From positions 1 through 59,275 of IMG/VR virus record IMGVR_UViG_3300017757_000006: a stretch of 59,275 nt of DNA. One strand, written 5' to 3'. Within the stretch, counting starts at the first letter, position 1. Each line of letters starts with the position of its first letter. The stretch comes from a virus. Below, piece by piece: positions 7,539 to 14,205 of this stretch. The position numbers and the translations under genes are program-made. A model generated the notes under the pieces. It saw nothing but the letters and a program-made list of their open reading frames with translations, was not told the origin of the DNA and did no database searches.

Positions 7539-7914
7539 CAGTCTCTTCCTTATTTTTAATAGCACTTTCGTAGTAGAGGATAATCTGTTTCTGTTGTTCG
7601 ATGTATCTTCTTAGTTCTGCAAAATTCTTAGATAAGTTCTCATAGTCCTTTACTGATATTGCAATGTATGAGTCAGCGCCGTTCTTAGCAGAAAACTCTT
7701 GCACAAACTTCTCATAGTTCTCCTCTGGTGAAACTACATAAATTTTAATATCATTCATCTGTACTGCTTTTGGTGACGGTACAGTTGGTATGTTTCTCTC
7801 TACAACTTCTGTTACGGTAACAACTTGTGGTTCTGGTCTAAGTGTTGAACAACTACTCAGTACCACTGTCGCCAGTAACAGACTCAAGGTCATCCCAAAG
7901 CTTATCTGTCGCAT
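7519..7914 (-). CDS. lipoprotein, probable outer-membrane spanin
   Basis: 131 aa from the ATG at 7914 (AGAGGA 6 nt upstream). It has an N-terminal signal sequence ending in lipobox LSSC (lipidated Cys 22), then PEPQ and a mostly charged periplasmic part with helical C-terminus. Its first 62 nt overlap, in another frame, the end of an i-spanin-like gene, the arrangement typical of Rz/Rz1 pairs. It is larger than Rz1 of lambda, so its assignment as o-spanin rests on context and lipobox. Confidence 0.65.
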   Translation of the reverse strand: MRQISFGMTLSLLLATVVLSSCSTLRPEPQVVTVTEVVERNIPTVPSPKAVQMNDIKIYVVSPEENYEKFVQEFSAKNGADSYIAISVKDYENLSKNFAELRRYIEQQKQIILYYESAIKNKEETDDKSDE

Positions 7915-8242
7915 TTTGCATCCTCTTTTCAATCAATCCTGGCTTTTTGTTTGCCAGATGGGTTAAATCATGTTTATTCAGAGTAGCCCTTAGTTCATCC
8001 CCATACTTTTCTGACTTCTGTAAGTCAAGAACAAGTTGGTTAGTCAGTGCGTTAAGTCTTTCTGAATCTCCCTTTAATTTGTTTATAGTCGCTTGGTTAG
8101 TATCATTTGCGACTGACAGTTTTGCGTTATTATCACGCAACTGTGCGATTGTGTTTTGGGTGGTGTCATAGTAATACTTAGCACCATATGCGGCACCACC
8201 CAACAATCCAACTACAATTAGTATTGCATATAATCTAAACAT
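7853..8242 (-). CDS. probable inner-membrane spanin (Rz-like)
   Basis: 129 aa with one N-terminal membrane segment (about residues 4-23) and a long helical, coiled-coil-prone periplasmic part (about 25-115). This is the i-spanin topology. Its 3' end overlaps the lipoprotein gene. Together the two would bridge and fuse inner and outer membranes in the last step of lysis. Identification is by topology and arrangement, not by a recognised motif. Confidence 0.65.
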   Translation of the reverse strand: MFRLYAILIVVGLLGGAAYGAKYYYDTTQNTIAQLRDNNAKLSVANDTNQATINKLKGDSERLNALTNQLVLDLQKSEKYGDELRATLNKHDLTHLANKKPGLIEKRMQNATDKLWDDLESVTGDSGTE

Positions 8243-8243
8243 A

Positions 8244-8498
8244 TTATCTCCATGGCAACATTGTCATACCAATTTGGTTTAGTAGTAGTTCAATAACTAT
8301 AAGTCCAATACCACCAGCACCCAATTGCCACGCCCACCATTTCCATCCAGTGAGCGATCTTGACCATTGTGCAAGTTTGCTGTTATGTGCTTTTTCATAC
8401 GCACCACTTTTATCACCAATCTTTTCTGCCCACCAATTCCCATCAAGGATATTCTTGAGCATAATAAGAGGCCAAAAAATGATACGCAAGATTTTCAT
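8244..8498 (-). CDS. small membrane protein of the envelope cassette
   Basis: 84 aa with a hydrophobic N-terminus (ILRIIFWPLIML), a tryptophan-rich middle (GWKWWAWQLGAGG) and a hydrophobic C-terminal helix (about 60-75). It lies 1 nt before the i-spanin gene start region and abuts the 68-aa membrane gene. It could be part of a holin pair; no family recognised. Confidence 0.55.
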   Translation of the reverse strand: MKILRIIFWPLIMLKNILDGNWWAEKIGDKSGAYEKAHNSKLAQWSRSLTGWKWWAWQLGAGGIGLIVIELLLNQIGMTMLPWR

Positions 8499-8705
8499 TT
8501 ACTCAGACTTCCAAATCGTCCAAGCACCATATGCAATTGCAATACCAGCAGCAATCTTTGCAAGGGGCGCCATGAATAGAATCATCAGTCCTAGTGCAAT
8601 ACATACTCCACCATCAAGTGATGTTCTTTCTTTTAGTCGATTGGTAATCCAACCTCTAATTCCAGTTTTTACAACTGCTTTCTTAGTAGCTTTTTTAGTA
8701 GCCAT
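8499..8705 (-). CDS. small membrane protein, holin candidate
   Basis: 68 aa with a lysine-rich N-terminus (ATKKATKKAVVK) and two close hydrophobic segments (about 32-48 and 50-64, GVCIALGLMILFM and AGIAIAYGAW). Size, charge and topology resemble small holins, and it is the first gene of the cassette leading to the spanin pair and lipase. A strong Shine-Dalgarno (AAGGAGAAG) precedes the start. No endolysin is seen nearby, so the holin role is inference. Confidence 0.55.
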   Translation of the reverse strand: MATKKATKKAVVKTGIRGWITNRLKERTSLDGGVCIALGLMILFMAPLAKIAAGIAIAYGAWTIWKSE

Positions 8706-8715
8706 ACTCTTCTCC

Positions 8716-9105
8716 TTAAAAAGATAGTTTTGTATCTGGAGTCTTGAAGTCTTTCTTTCTCATAACAGTCTTCGCAACTAAGTCCAGTTCTTTACCATCC
8801 CACTTTAATACAAACGGCATATTAACATCTGTTTGCATATCGTTGATTACCGCCTCGGCATCAGGCCCAAGTTTGGCAATCTTCTTACCGTACTTCTTAT
8901 AAGACTGTTTGAATAATCTAATAAGTTCTGCAACAGTAATCTGTTTCTTATTTCGTGTATCATTCACTCTATCTAAAAAGTGTCTGGTAAACTCAACATC
9001 AATACCGACTGCTTTATATAGTCTATCGGCATACTTCTCAACACCATCTAAGTCTTGCTTAGTAATCTCTTGTTCTGATAACAGATGTTGTCTGAAGGTT
9101 TTCAT
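8716..9105 (-). CDS. candidate capsid-targeted protein, function unknown
   Basis: 129 aa. The N-terminus MKTFRQHLLSE resembles the capsid-targeting sequence of T4 internal proteins (MKTYQEFIAE) and ends in LSE, a gp21-type (L/I)xE cleavage site at residue 11. The body contains FTRHFLDRVNDTR (about 39-51) and a C-terminal TVMRKKDF. This layout loosely recalls small RelE/colicin-type RNase folds, but I cannot assign it. It is the last member of the cargo-like cluster. Confidence 0.65.
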   Translation of the reverse strand: MKTFRQHLLSEQEITKQDLDGVEKYADRLYKAVGIDVEFTRHFLDRVNDTRNKKQITVAELIRLFKQSYKKYGKKIAKLGPDAEAVINDMQTDVNMPFVLKWDGKELDLVAKTVMRKKDFKTPDTKLSF

Positions 9106-9109
9106 TGTT

Positions 9110-9640
9110 CTATTTTACTTTAGACAATGCAAAGTTGGCAATCTTCTGAAAGTCTGCCTTTTTACCATTAATAAGTTTCTTCATCTTATCTTTATTAGAT
9201 TTGTTTACTAAATCAAATACCTGTGTAACGGCAGAGGCAGTAAACATATCTACCTTCATAGAACCATCTTTGAATTTCACAGATTTGTGTTGTTTGGTTT
9301 TTACAATGTTCTTTAGAACGTCAATGTTGTCTTCTGCAAGAAGATATTCATGTTCTCTATTGATTGTGTTTTCTTGAACCTTTGCGGCAAGTTTGGATTG
9401 TTTTTTCATTTCTCTTTTTGCCTTCAGTTCAGTCATACGTTTGTAGAACTTTCTTGCTTCCTTTGTTCTACCATCGTATGGGGATTTTGTTTTTGTTTTC
9501 TTTTTCTTCCAATGTACTGGATCATCTCCTGTACCAGCAACAGCAGCACCTGTTGAATTTGCTGGGGCGTCTTCCTGTGTCAACCCCAACATTGGATCGT
9601 CATAAAACTTTTTCATTAATTCATCAAAGTTAAGTGACAT
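9110..9640 (-). CDS. lysine-rich hypothetical protein
   Basis: 176 aa, very basic. A disordered, lysine-rich region (about 40-90, HWKKKKTKTK and similar) separates an N-terminal helix from a C-terminal helical domain (about 105-176). There is no recognised domain. It sits 4 nt upstream of the 8716-9105 gene and within the putative internal-protein cluster. Basic composition would suit a DNA-associated head protein, but this is inference. Confidence 0.6.
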   Translation of the reverse strand: MSLNFDELMKKFYDDPMLGLTQEDAPANSTGAAVAGTGDDPVHWKKKKTKTKSPYDGRTKEARKFYKRMTELKAKREMKKQSKLAAKVQENTINREHEYLLAEDNIDVLKNIVKTKQHKSVKFKDGSMKVDMFTASAVTQVFDLVNKSNKDKMKKLINGKKADFQKIANFALSKVK

Positions 9641-9641
9641 A

Positions 9642-10256
9642 CTATAAATCTCCTATGTCTAATTCCTTTATATCCTCAGAAGATACAAATATCTTCTGTT
9701 TTGTTTTGTTATGAATTACAGGAAACACATCTACGCCAAGGATAGTATCAGCGGGTGGTGTATCTTCGAATGCTTCAACTTCGTCACCTTGAAGGGCATC
9801 AAAGTCTTCTTCATCTTCTCCTGTTACGATAACGTCCTGTGTAAGAACATAAATTCCTTTAGATAACTTACCGTTATCCAAAGTTACTTCTTCCACAATA
9901 GTATTGTCAAGTTCAATATTATTTTCTTGTAAGTATTTCAAAAATTCTTTTTCAAACACTTGAGGGTCTTCAACATGTTCCTTAAAGGTATCTTTCAATA
10001 AGAATAGCGCAGCAGCATACGTTCCTACCTTAGAACGTAATCCTGGCACCTTACCAAATATTTTCTTGATATTAAAGACAAGCTTATGCAATACAGTGTA
10101 TGCACTCTGCTCTGTTTGTTTGTACAGTTTCTTGCCTGCTATACGATTACCATTCTCATCAATGATGCCAAGTTTATATGCATCAGTCTTTACGAATGGC
10201 GTTGTTAACAGTCTAATGAAACGGTAGGTAACAAATAAATCAATTGCTCTTCCCAT
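9642..10256 (-). CDS. hypothetical protein, possibly virion-associated
   Basis: 204 aa. It has a basic, helical first half (GRAIDLFVTYRFIRLLTTPF at the start) and an acidic second half with EDEEDFDALQGDEVEAFED (about 147-165). The short overlap with the upstream gene (stop and start share position 10256) shows coupling. The family is not recognised by function; similar genes occur in marine T4-like phages next to structural genes. Confidence 0.6.
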   Translation of the reverse strand: MGRAIDLFVTYRFIRLLTTPFVKTDAYKLGIIDENGNRIAGKKLYKQTEQSAYTVLHKLVFNIKKIFGKVPGLRSKVGTYAAALFLLKDTFKEHVEDPQVFEKEFLKYLQENNIELDNTIVEEVTLDNGKLSKGIYVLTQDVIVTGEDEEDFDALQGDEVEAFEDTPPADTILGVDVFPVIHNKTKQKIFVSSEDIKELDIGDL

Positions 10257-10618
10257 TATAGTTTCCCTAGAACTTCCTTAATTCTCAAATCTTCGTGAAT
10301 ATCTTGTAGTTCTGATTCTGGCAACATACCTAAAAATTTCATAAAAGTTTTTAGAGTTGTCCAGTAAACAGGCTCAATCTTAAATATCAACAAAGTAGAA
10401 CCAGCATCTACCCCAAATACATTAGTGATAACAATTAAATGATTTAGTATCAAGCGTTCTTTCAGTTCACCACTCTCATGGTATTTTCTGAACAAACGCT
10501 TAAGATACTTAAAGCGTTTCATGTCATCATCGAATTCGGGTTCACCTTCACATTGAGGATTGTTGTAATGTTTTATTGCAAACATCCTAACATTCTCATT
10601 AGTTATTTTTTCAAACAT
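10256..10618 (-). CDS. hypothetical 120-aa protein
   Basis: A mainly helical, soluble protein starting MFEKITNENVRMFAIKHYN, with one moderately hydrophobic central segment (LNHLIVITNVFGVDAGSTLL). No catalytic motif is visible. It is coupled to the 9642-10256 gene by a 1-nt overlap and they probably form a functional pair. Function unknown. Confidence 0.6.
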   Translation of the reverse strand: MFEKITNENVRMFAIKHYNNPQCEGEPEFDDDMKRFKYLKRLFRKYHESGELKERLILNHLIVITNVFGVDAGSTLLIFKIEPVYWTTLKTFMKFLGMLPESELQDIHEDLRIKEVLGKL

Positions 10619-10635
10619 TATATGTCTTTAACCGT

Positions 10636-11043
10636 TTATACGATTCTGGTTTTTAGAAAGTGCGTTCCTCCAGATGCGGTATGTTCAATCTCAATTGAAA
10701 GACCACCCTCAACTTTGTGAGAGATACCATCATCGTTAATGTCTTCGCCTGTTTCATCTTTACCGAATCTGCCACCAAACTGTGCAAGTGGCATGGATAC
10801 TTTACTACCCCCTTCTGCGAGTTCAACATCACCAAAAGAAAGTCCTAGTCTACCTAGTCTTTCTCTGATAGTACTCAAAGCATGCTCTGGGACAAGATAT
10901 TCCATCTGTCCCATTGCACCTAAGAATGAGTTGATTCTCTCAACATTTTTGGGGTTAGCAATATCATTTGAAAAGGAATCAGTATCCACTGGATAACCAG
11001 CGTCTGTTGCCTTCTCTGTTATGAATTTACTAAAGTTTTTCAT
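10636..11043 (-). CDS. candidate capsid-targeted internal protein
   Basis: 135 aa. It begins MKNFSKFITE|K, which matches the T4 internal-protein targeting peptide position by position: aromatic residues at 4 and 7, and I-x-E at 8-10. After the predicted gp21 cut the mature protein would be about 125 aa with GRFGKDETGEDINDDGISHK (about 92-111) and a C-terminal beta-rich part. The stop of the upstream acidic gene overlaps its start. Function after packaging is unknown. Confidence 0.65.
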   Translation of the reverse strand: MKNFSKFITEKATDAGYPVDTDSFSNDIANPKNVERINSFLGAMGQMEYLVPEHALSTIRERLGRLGLSFGDVELAEGGSKVSMPLAQFGGRFGKDETGEDINDDGISHKVEGGLSIEIEHTASGGTHFLKTRIV

Positions 11044-11252
11044 TACTCATCATCCTCTTCGTCTTCGTCTTCCAGTTCGTCTTCAAGATCTTCTTCAATC
11101 TCTTCAACTTCTGGTTCAACGTCAGAATGATTTGGGTTTACTTCTAGAATTTCTTGAAGTGTTTCTGTTTCAGAATTTTGCGCTTGCAATTCTTCCCAAG
11201 TAACAATCTTCTTATTCATCGGTAAACCATTTGCTCCAATACGTTCAGCCAT
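11043..11252 (-). CDS. small acidic protein
   Basis: 69 aa whose C-terminal third is almost all Glu and Asp (EEIEEDLEDELEDEDEEDDE). T4 gp67 and other prohead core proteins also have acidic tails, so this could be a core, scaffold-like or basic-protein-binding factor. That is inference from composition only. It starts 10 nt after the neighbouring gene and its end overlaps the CTS-bearing gene. Confidence 0.6.
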   Translation of the reverse strand: MAERIGANGLPMNKKIVTWEELQAQNSETETLQEILEVNPNHSDVEPEVEEIEEDLEDELEDEDEEDDE

Positions 11253-11262
11253 GATTATCTCC

Positions 11263-11715
11263 TTATGCTAATACTGCACCGTTGTTTGCAACGACTACCC
11301 AGCTACTGTTTGTAAATAAACAAGTAACAGTATCACCAACAGAATTAAATGTGATAGTACTGTAACCAGTAAGATTGGCAGGAGTTACAACTGAGTTGTT
11401 AGAACCGCCTTTTACAATCATAGTTAGAATTTTGATTTGACCATTTGTACCATTCGCCATCGCACCAGCGTGAGCGCCGGCAGTTGTGTTGATGTGCGTA
11501 ATAGACTTAGTAACGTCAATCGCTTCACTCGTTGTATCACATAGGTGAACGGTATCATCCAATGCAATATATGTTGGAATGTTATTAAAGAAGTTAGCAA
11601 CTGTCAACTTCTTGTTAACAGGGTTGCCACTTGGGTCATCAATAACGTGTAATAGATCCTCGGCGGCAATGCCTGAACCTAGATCTGCTAGTGCAGTAAT
11701 TTTTTTATCTGCCAT
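11263..11715 (-). CDS. probable virion surface protein
   Basis: 150 aa. The N-terminal part (MADKKITALADL, then DLLHVIDDPSGNPVNKKLT) is a motif common at the start of phage fibre and decoration proteins. The rest is rich in Thr, Asn, Gly and Val, with beta-structure composition. A good Shine-Dalgarno (AAGGAGAAA) precedes the start. Probably a head or tail decoration protein; the site on the virion is unknown. Confidence 0.65.
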   Translation of the reverse strand: MADKKITALADLGSGIAAEDLLHVIDDPSGNPVNKKLTVANFFNNIPTYIALDDTVHLCDTTSEAIDVTKSITHINTTAGAHAGAMANGTNGQIKILTMIVKGGSNNSVVTPANLTGYSTITFNSVGDTVTCLFTNSSWVVVANNGAVLA

Positions 11716-11742
11716 TTCTTTTCTCCTTAATTGTTAAAACCC

Positions 11743-11997
11743 TCAACTCAGTACAGTATTTACTGCACTATTGTCTTGCGAGGGAATGCTACTGTCGGGA
11801 CTCGACTCACTTAATTGGTTTAGAAATACATCACATTGTTGGATTGCGCCTTGTAAAGCATTACCCTGTGAAGTTAACTGCACCTTCATTCTTTCTAGTT
11901 CATTCAGGCGTTCTTGAACTTTGTCTAGATCGCCCTTCAGAACATTTTTAGTTTCTTCAATTTCGCTAACACTAAGTGTCTTTTCATTTTTTTTCAT
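11743..11997 (-). CDS. coiled-coil hypothetical protein
   Basis: 84 aa. Residues 8-70 are a charged, leucine-spaced helix typical of a coiled coil, and the last 15 residues are Ser-rich. It lies directly downstream of a TATAAATA late promoter at 12020-12027, so it is probably expressed late with the two adjacent surface-protein genes. A chaperone-like or structural role is possible; no family recognised. Confidence 0.6.
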   Translation of the reverse strand: MKKNEKTLSVSEIEETKNVLKGDLDKVQERLNELERMKVQLTSQGNALQGAIQQCDVFLNQLSESSPDSSIPSQDNSAVNTVLS

Positions 11998-12019
11998 AAT
12001 AACCTCTATATTATACTTT

Positions 12020-12027
12020 TATTTATA
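12020..12027 (-). promoter_or_regulatory. late promoter (TATAAATA)
   Basis: Exact T4-type late element on the minus strand, 22 nt upstream of the start at 11997, with AGAGGTT between as ribosome-binding site. Confidence 0.75.
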
Positions 12028-12031
12028 CTAC

Positions 12032-13063
12032 TTATGCGACTACAGTTAACGACTGTTGAGTTGCACCAGTTGTTGCAAGTGCAGCAGCAGAACCAGCAAG
12101 TGTTGCAGTTGCCTGTTGAGCAAGTCCTGTACCAGCAAGTAGAATGTCTGGAGCAGTTGAATAACCAGCACCAGCGGCGTTCACTGCAAGTGAAGCGACT
12201 GCAAGTGTCAAGTCAAATGTTGCACCAGAACCACTACCAGTATTTACTGATTGTTGTGCAATTCCTGTAACACCACCAGCGATTGCAGAGTATACGCCTG
12301 GAGCAGCAGGTTTTACTGTTGCAGTTAATACTGCACCAGAGTTAACTGTTGCAACTACTAGTACTGCATTAGTTCCTGTACCGAAACCGTTTGCAATAGT
12401 AATTTCGTTACCTACTGCATAGTTAGCACCACCAGCAGCAACTGTCGCAGAGTGTACTTTAGCAACAAGTGTATTTACTGTACCAACTGTAGTTGATGCA
12501 ACATTCGTATCAACTGAAGCAGTTGGGAATGTTGTAGAACCAGCAGTTGCAGTAGCAATAGCGATTGATGCAAGTTTGTCACCTTCTGCACCAACAATAG
12601 TACCACCGTTAAGTGTTACTGCTGAAGCAGATGGTGAACCACCACCAATTTTCAGCACGTCTGTTGCAGAAACAGTTTGAGATGCTTTAGTGAATCTCAA
12701 CTTGTTAGTTCCTGTACCACTTGCGTAGTCTAGTGTGTAATCTCCGTTACCAGCACTTGAGTTGTTGGCATTATCCACAACCAACCTTGGAGTACCAGTT
12801 ACAACAACCTTTTCGTTGAATGTGACATCAACAGAAATTGTTCTTGAACCAGCAGCAAGAGATGATTGTACGAAACGCACAGCAGTAATATCAGAAGCAT
12901 TTAATGCACCTGACAATCCACCGATTGCACAAATGACTTCTTCAAGTCCTTTGCCGTTTAATTGTGTCCAACCAGCATTGGTTGCAAACACGTTAGTTTT
13001 TTGGTCAGCAGTGAGCCACTTTGGTTTGGCTTCATCTGCATCTGTATTTCCCCATAGGGCCAT
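12032..13063 (-). CDS. large Ala/Thr/Gly-rich virion protein with Ig-like domain
   Basis: 343 aa beginning MALWGNTDADEAKPKWLT. The middle (about 75-150) reads like a bacterial Ig-like/SwmB-type beta domain (ISVDVTFNEKVVVTGTPRL ... DYASGTGTNKLRFT). The C-terminal half is a low-complexity Ala-Gly-Thr beta region with repeats of the type VxAAGGANYAVGNEI and VNAAGAGYSTAPDI. There are no Cys residues apart from one near the N-terminus. It is probably an exposed head or tail protein. A late promoter lies 32 nt upstream of its start. Confidence 0.7.
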   Translation of the reverse strand: MALWGNTDADEAKPKWLTADQKTNVFATNAGWTQLNGKGLEEVICAIGGLSGALNASDITAVRFVQSSLAAGSRTISVDVTFNEKVVVTGTPRLVVDNANNSSAGNGDYTLDYASGTGTNKLRFTKASQTVSATDVLKIGGGSPSASAVTLNGGTIVGAEGDKLASIAIATATAGSTTFPTASVDTNVASTTVGTVNTLVAKVHSATVAAGGANYAVGNEITIANGFGTGTNAVLVVATVNSGAVLTATVKPAAPGVYSAIAGGVTGIAQQSVNTGSGSGATFDLTLAVASLAVNAAGAGYSTAPDILLAGTGLAQQATATLAGSAAALATTGATQQSLTVVA

Positions 13064-13094
13064 GATATTTCTCCTAGTTTATTGTTTACTTATC

Positions 13095-13102
13095 TATTTA
13101 TC
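13095..13102 (-). promoter_or_regulatory. late promoter variant (GATAAATA)
   Basis: On the minus strand GATAAATA, 7 of 8 positions matching the late consensus, 32 nt upstream of the 13063 start. It overlaps the last codons of the HAD nucleotidase gene. Confidence 0.6.
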
Positions 13103-13610
13103 TAAATCCATTTCTCTTCAGCTGAGAAATAGTGTTGTTGGGGGATGTATGATGAATCCCAATACCACCGGCAGCCTCCCATTCTTTGATATTTTTGAGA
13201 TAATCATCAATCAAAATGTTGGGTTTACCGCTTGTCGTGGCATATTTCTGTTTATCTGCACGTTGCACCAAATGAATCCTACCAGTAGGTCTTGCATTTT
13301 TTGCTAACCACTTCTTCTTGCCAGGTCTACTGTTCGCATCCCTGTTAGAATATGCAGACAAGATGTTTGCTTTATATCTATTAATAAATTTCCACATCTT
13401 TTCAGAACCAGGCATCCAATCAAGTGTCGCCCAGAAATCCTTCTTGGACGTAATTGCATCCCATCGTTCTTCTTTGTCAGTCTTATCGAACTTCTTACCT
13501 GTAAGTTTTTCATAACCACCGATAAAATTACAGATAACCTGATCCATATCACAATAGATTTGTGGAAGTTCTTCTTCTGAAATCTTTGTAAGTTCCACAA
13601 GACTTTTCAT
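13098..13610 (-). CDS. HAD-family 5'(3')-deoxyribonucleotidase-like protein
   Basis: 170 aa. HAD motifs are visible: motif I CDMDQV (nucleophile and acid Asp about 20 and 22), motif II LSAYSN (about 89-94), a lysine region, and motif IV ILIDDYLKN (about 131-139). The size and the DMDxV form fit the small 5'-nucleotidase group that removes phosphate from dNMPs. The N-terminus MKSLVELTKISE|E has a hydrophobic residue at 4 and 7 and I-S-E at 10-12, so it may be another capsid-targeting peptide, weaker than the others. Substrate not determined. Confidence 0.75.
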   Translation of the reverse strand: MKSLVELTKISEEELPQIYCDMDQVICNFIGGYEKLTGKKFDKTDKEERWDAITSKKDFWATLDWMPGSEKMWKFINRYKANILSAYSNRDANSRPGKKKWLAKNARPTGRIHLVQRADKQKYATTSGKPNILIDDYLKNIKEWEAAGGIGIHHTSPNNTISQLKRNGFR

Positions 13611-13613
13611 TTA

Positions 13614-14204
13614 TTAGTCCTTCTCTTTTGGGGAGACTTGAACTTTAGACATAGGTTTACCTGTCATTGTGGTATCACCACCTTTGATAGTCTTTTTCTT
13701 TTCGTCTTCATCATCATCTTCTTCAGTCTTACCATCTGCTTTCTTTGCGGCCGCTTCCCACATTGCACGAACAGAATCAGCAACTGTATCTTCTTTCATA
13801 GACTTAGAAACTGCCTTGCGTCTTTTGTGCAAGAACTTATCAGAGTCATCAACATCACCATCGTTGTCGATATCTTTGTCTTTACGGTCAGCAAACTTCT
13901 TCTTTACTGCTTTAGGTTGAACTGCGTCCAAACCTTCACCGTCATCAGACTTATCATTTTTATTGGTTTCTGTTTTCAGAACTTCTTCAACGTCATACTG
14001 TTTACCGCCGATAGTAAAGGTCTTGTCACCTTTTTCTTTTGCCATCTTTGCAGCATGGATGTAGTTATTCTCATCCTTTTCGTCTTTGGGTTTCTCACCC
14101 TTTTCTTTTTTAGAGATAGCGATTGCAGCTTGTTGAGCAGGGGAAACTGCCTCAAGCACAGCCTGTTCTAGACTACCTTCTTTTGTTTTAAGATACTTGG
14201 GCAT
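13614..14204 (-). CDS. charged protein with EF-hand-like calcium loop
   Basis: 196 aa from the ATG at 14204 (MPKYLKTKEG); the track-length reading to 14222 lacks support. It is very rich in Lys, Asp and Glu and probably mostly disordered. Residues 111-122 read DIDNDGDVDDSD, a textbook 12-residue EF-hand/dockerin calcium loop, followed by a basic helix. Related highly charged proteins occur beside head genes of marine T4-like phages. A prohead core or internal role is inference. Confidence 0.6.
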   Translation of the reverse strand: MPKYLKTKEGSLEQAVLEAVSPAQQAAIAISKKEKGEKPKDEKDENNYIHAAKMAKEKGDKTFTIGGKQYDVEEVLKTETNKNDKSDDGEGLDAVQPKAVKKKFADRKDKDIDNDGDVDDSDKFLHKRRKAVSKSMKEDTVADSVRAMWEAAAKKADGKTEEDDDEDEKKKTIKGGDTTMTGKPMSKVQVSPKEKD

Positions 14205-14205
14205 A

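Noticed and set aside
12034-12270. Plus-strand Gln-rich 78-aa ORF
   Set aside because: Shadow of the low-complexity Ala/Thr/Gly-coding end of 12032-13063.
13638-14171. Plus-strand 177-aa ORF
   Set aside because: It is antisense to the Lys/Asp/Glu-rich gene 13614-14204; its Phe/Leu/Cys richness is just the complement of that composition.
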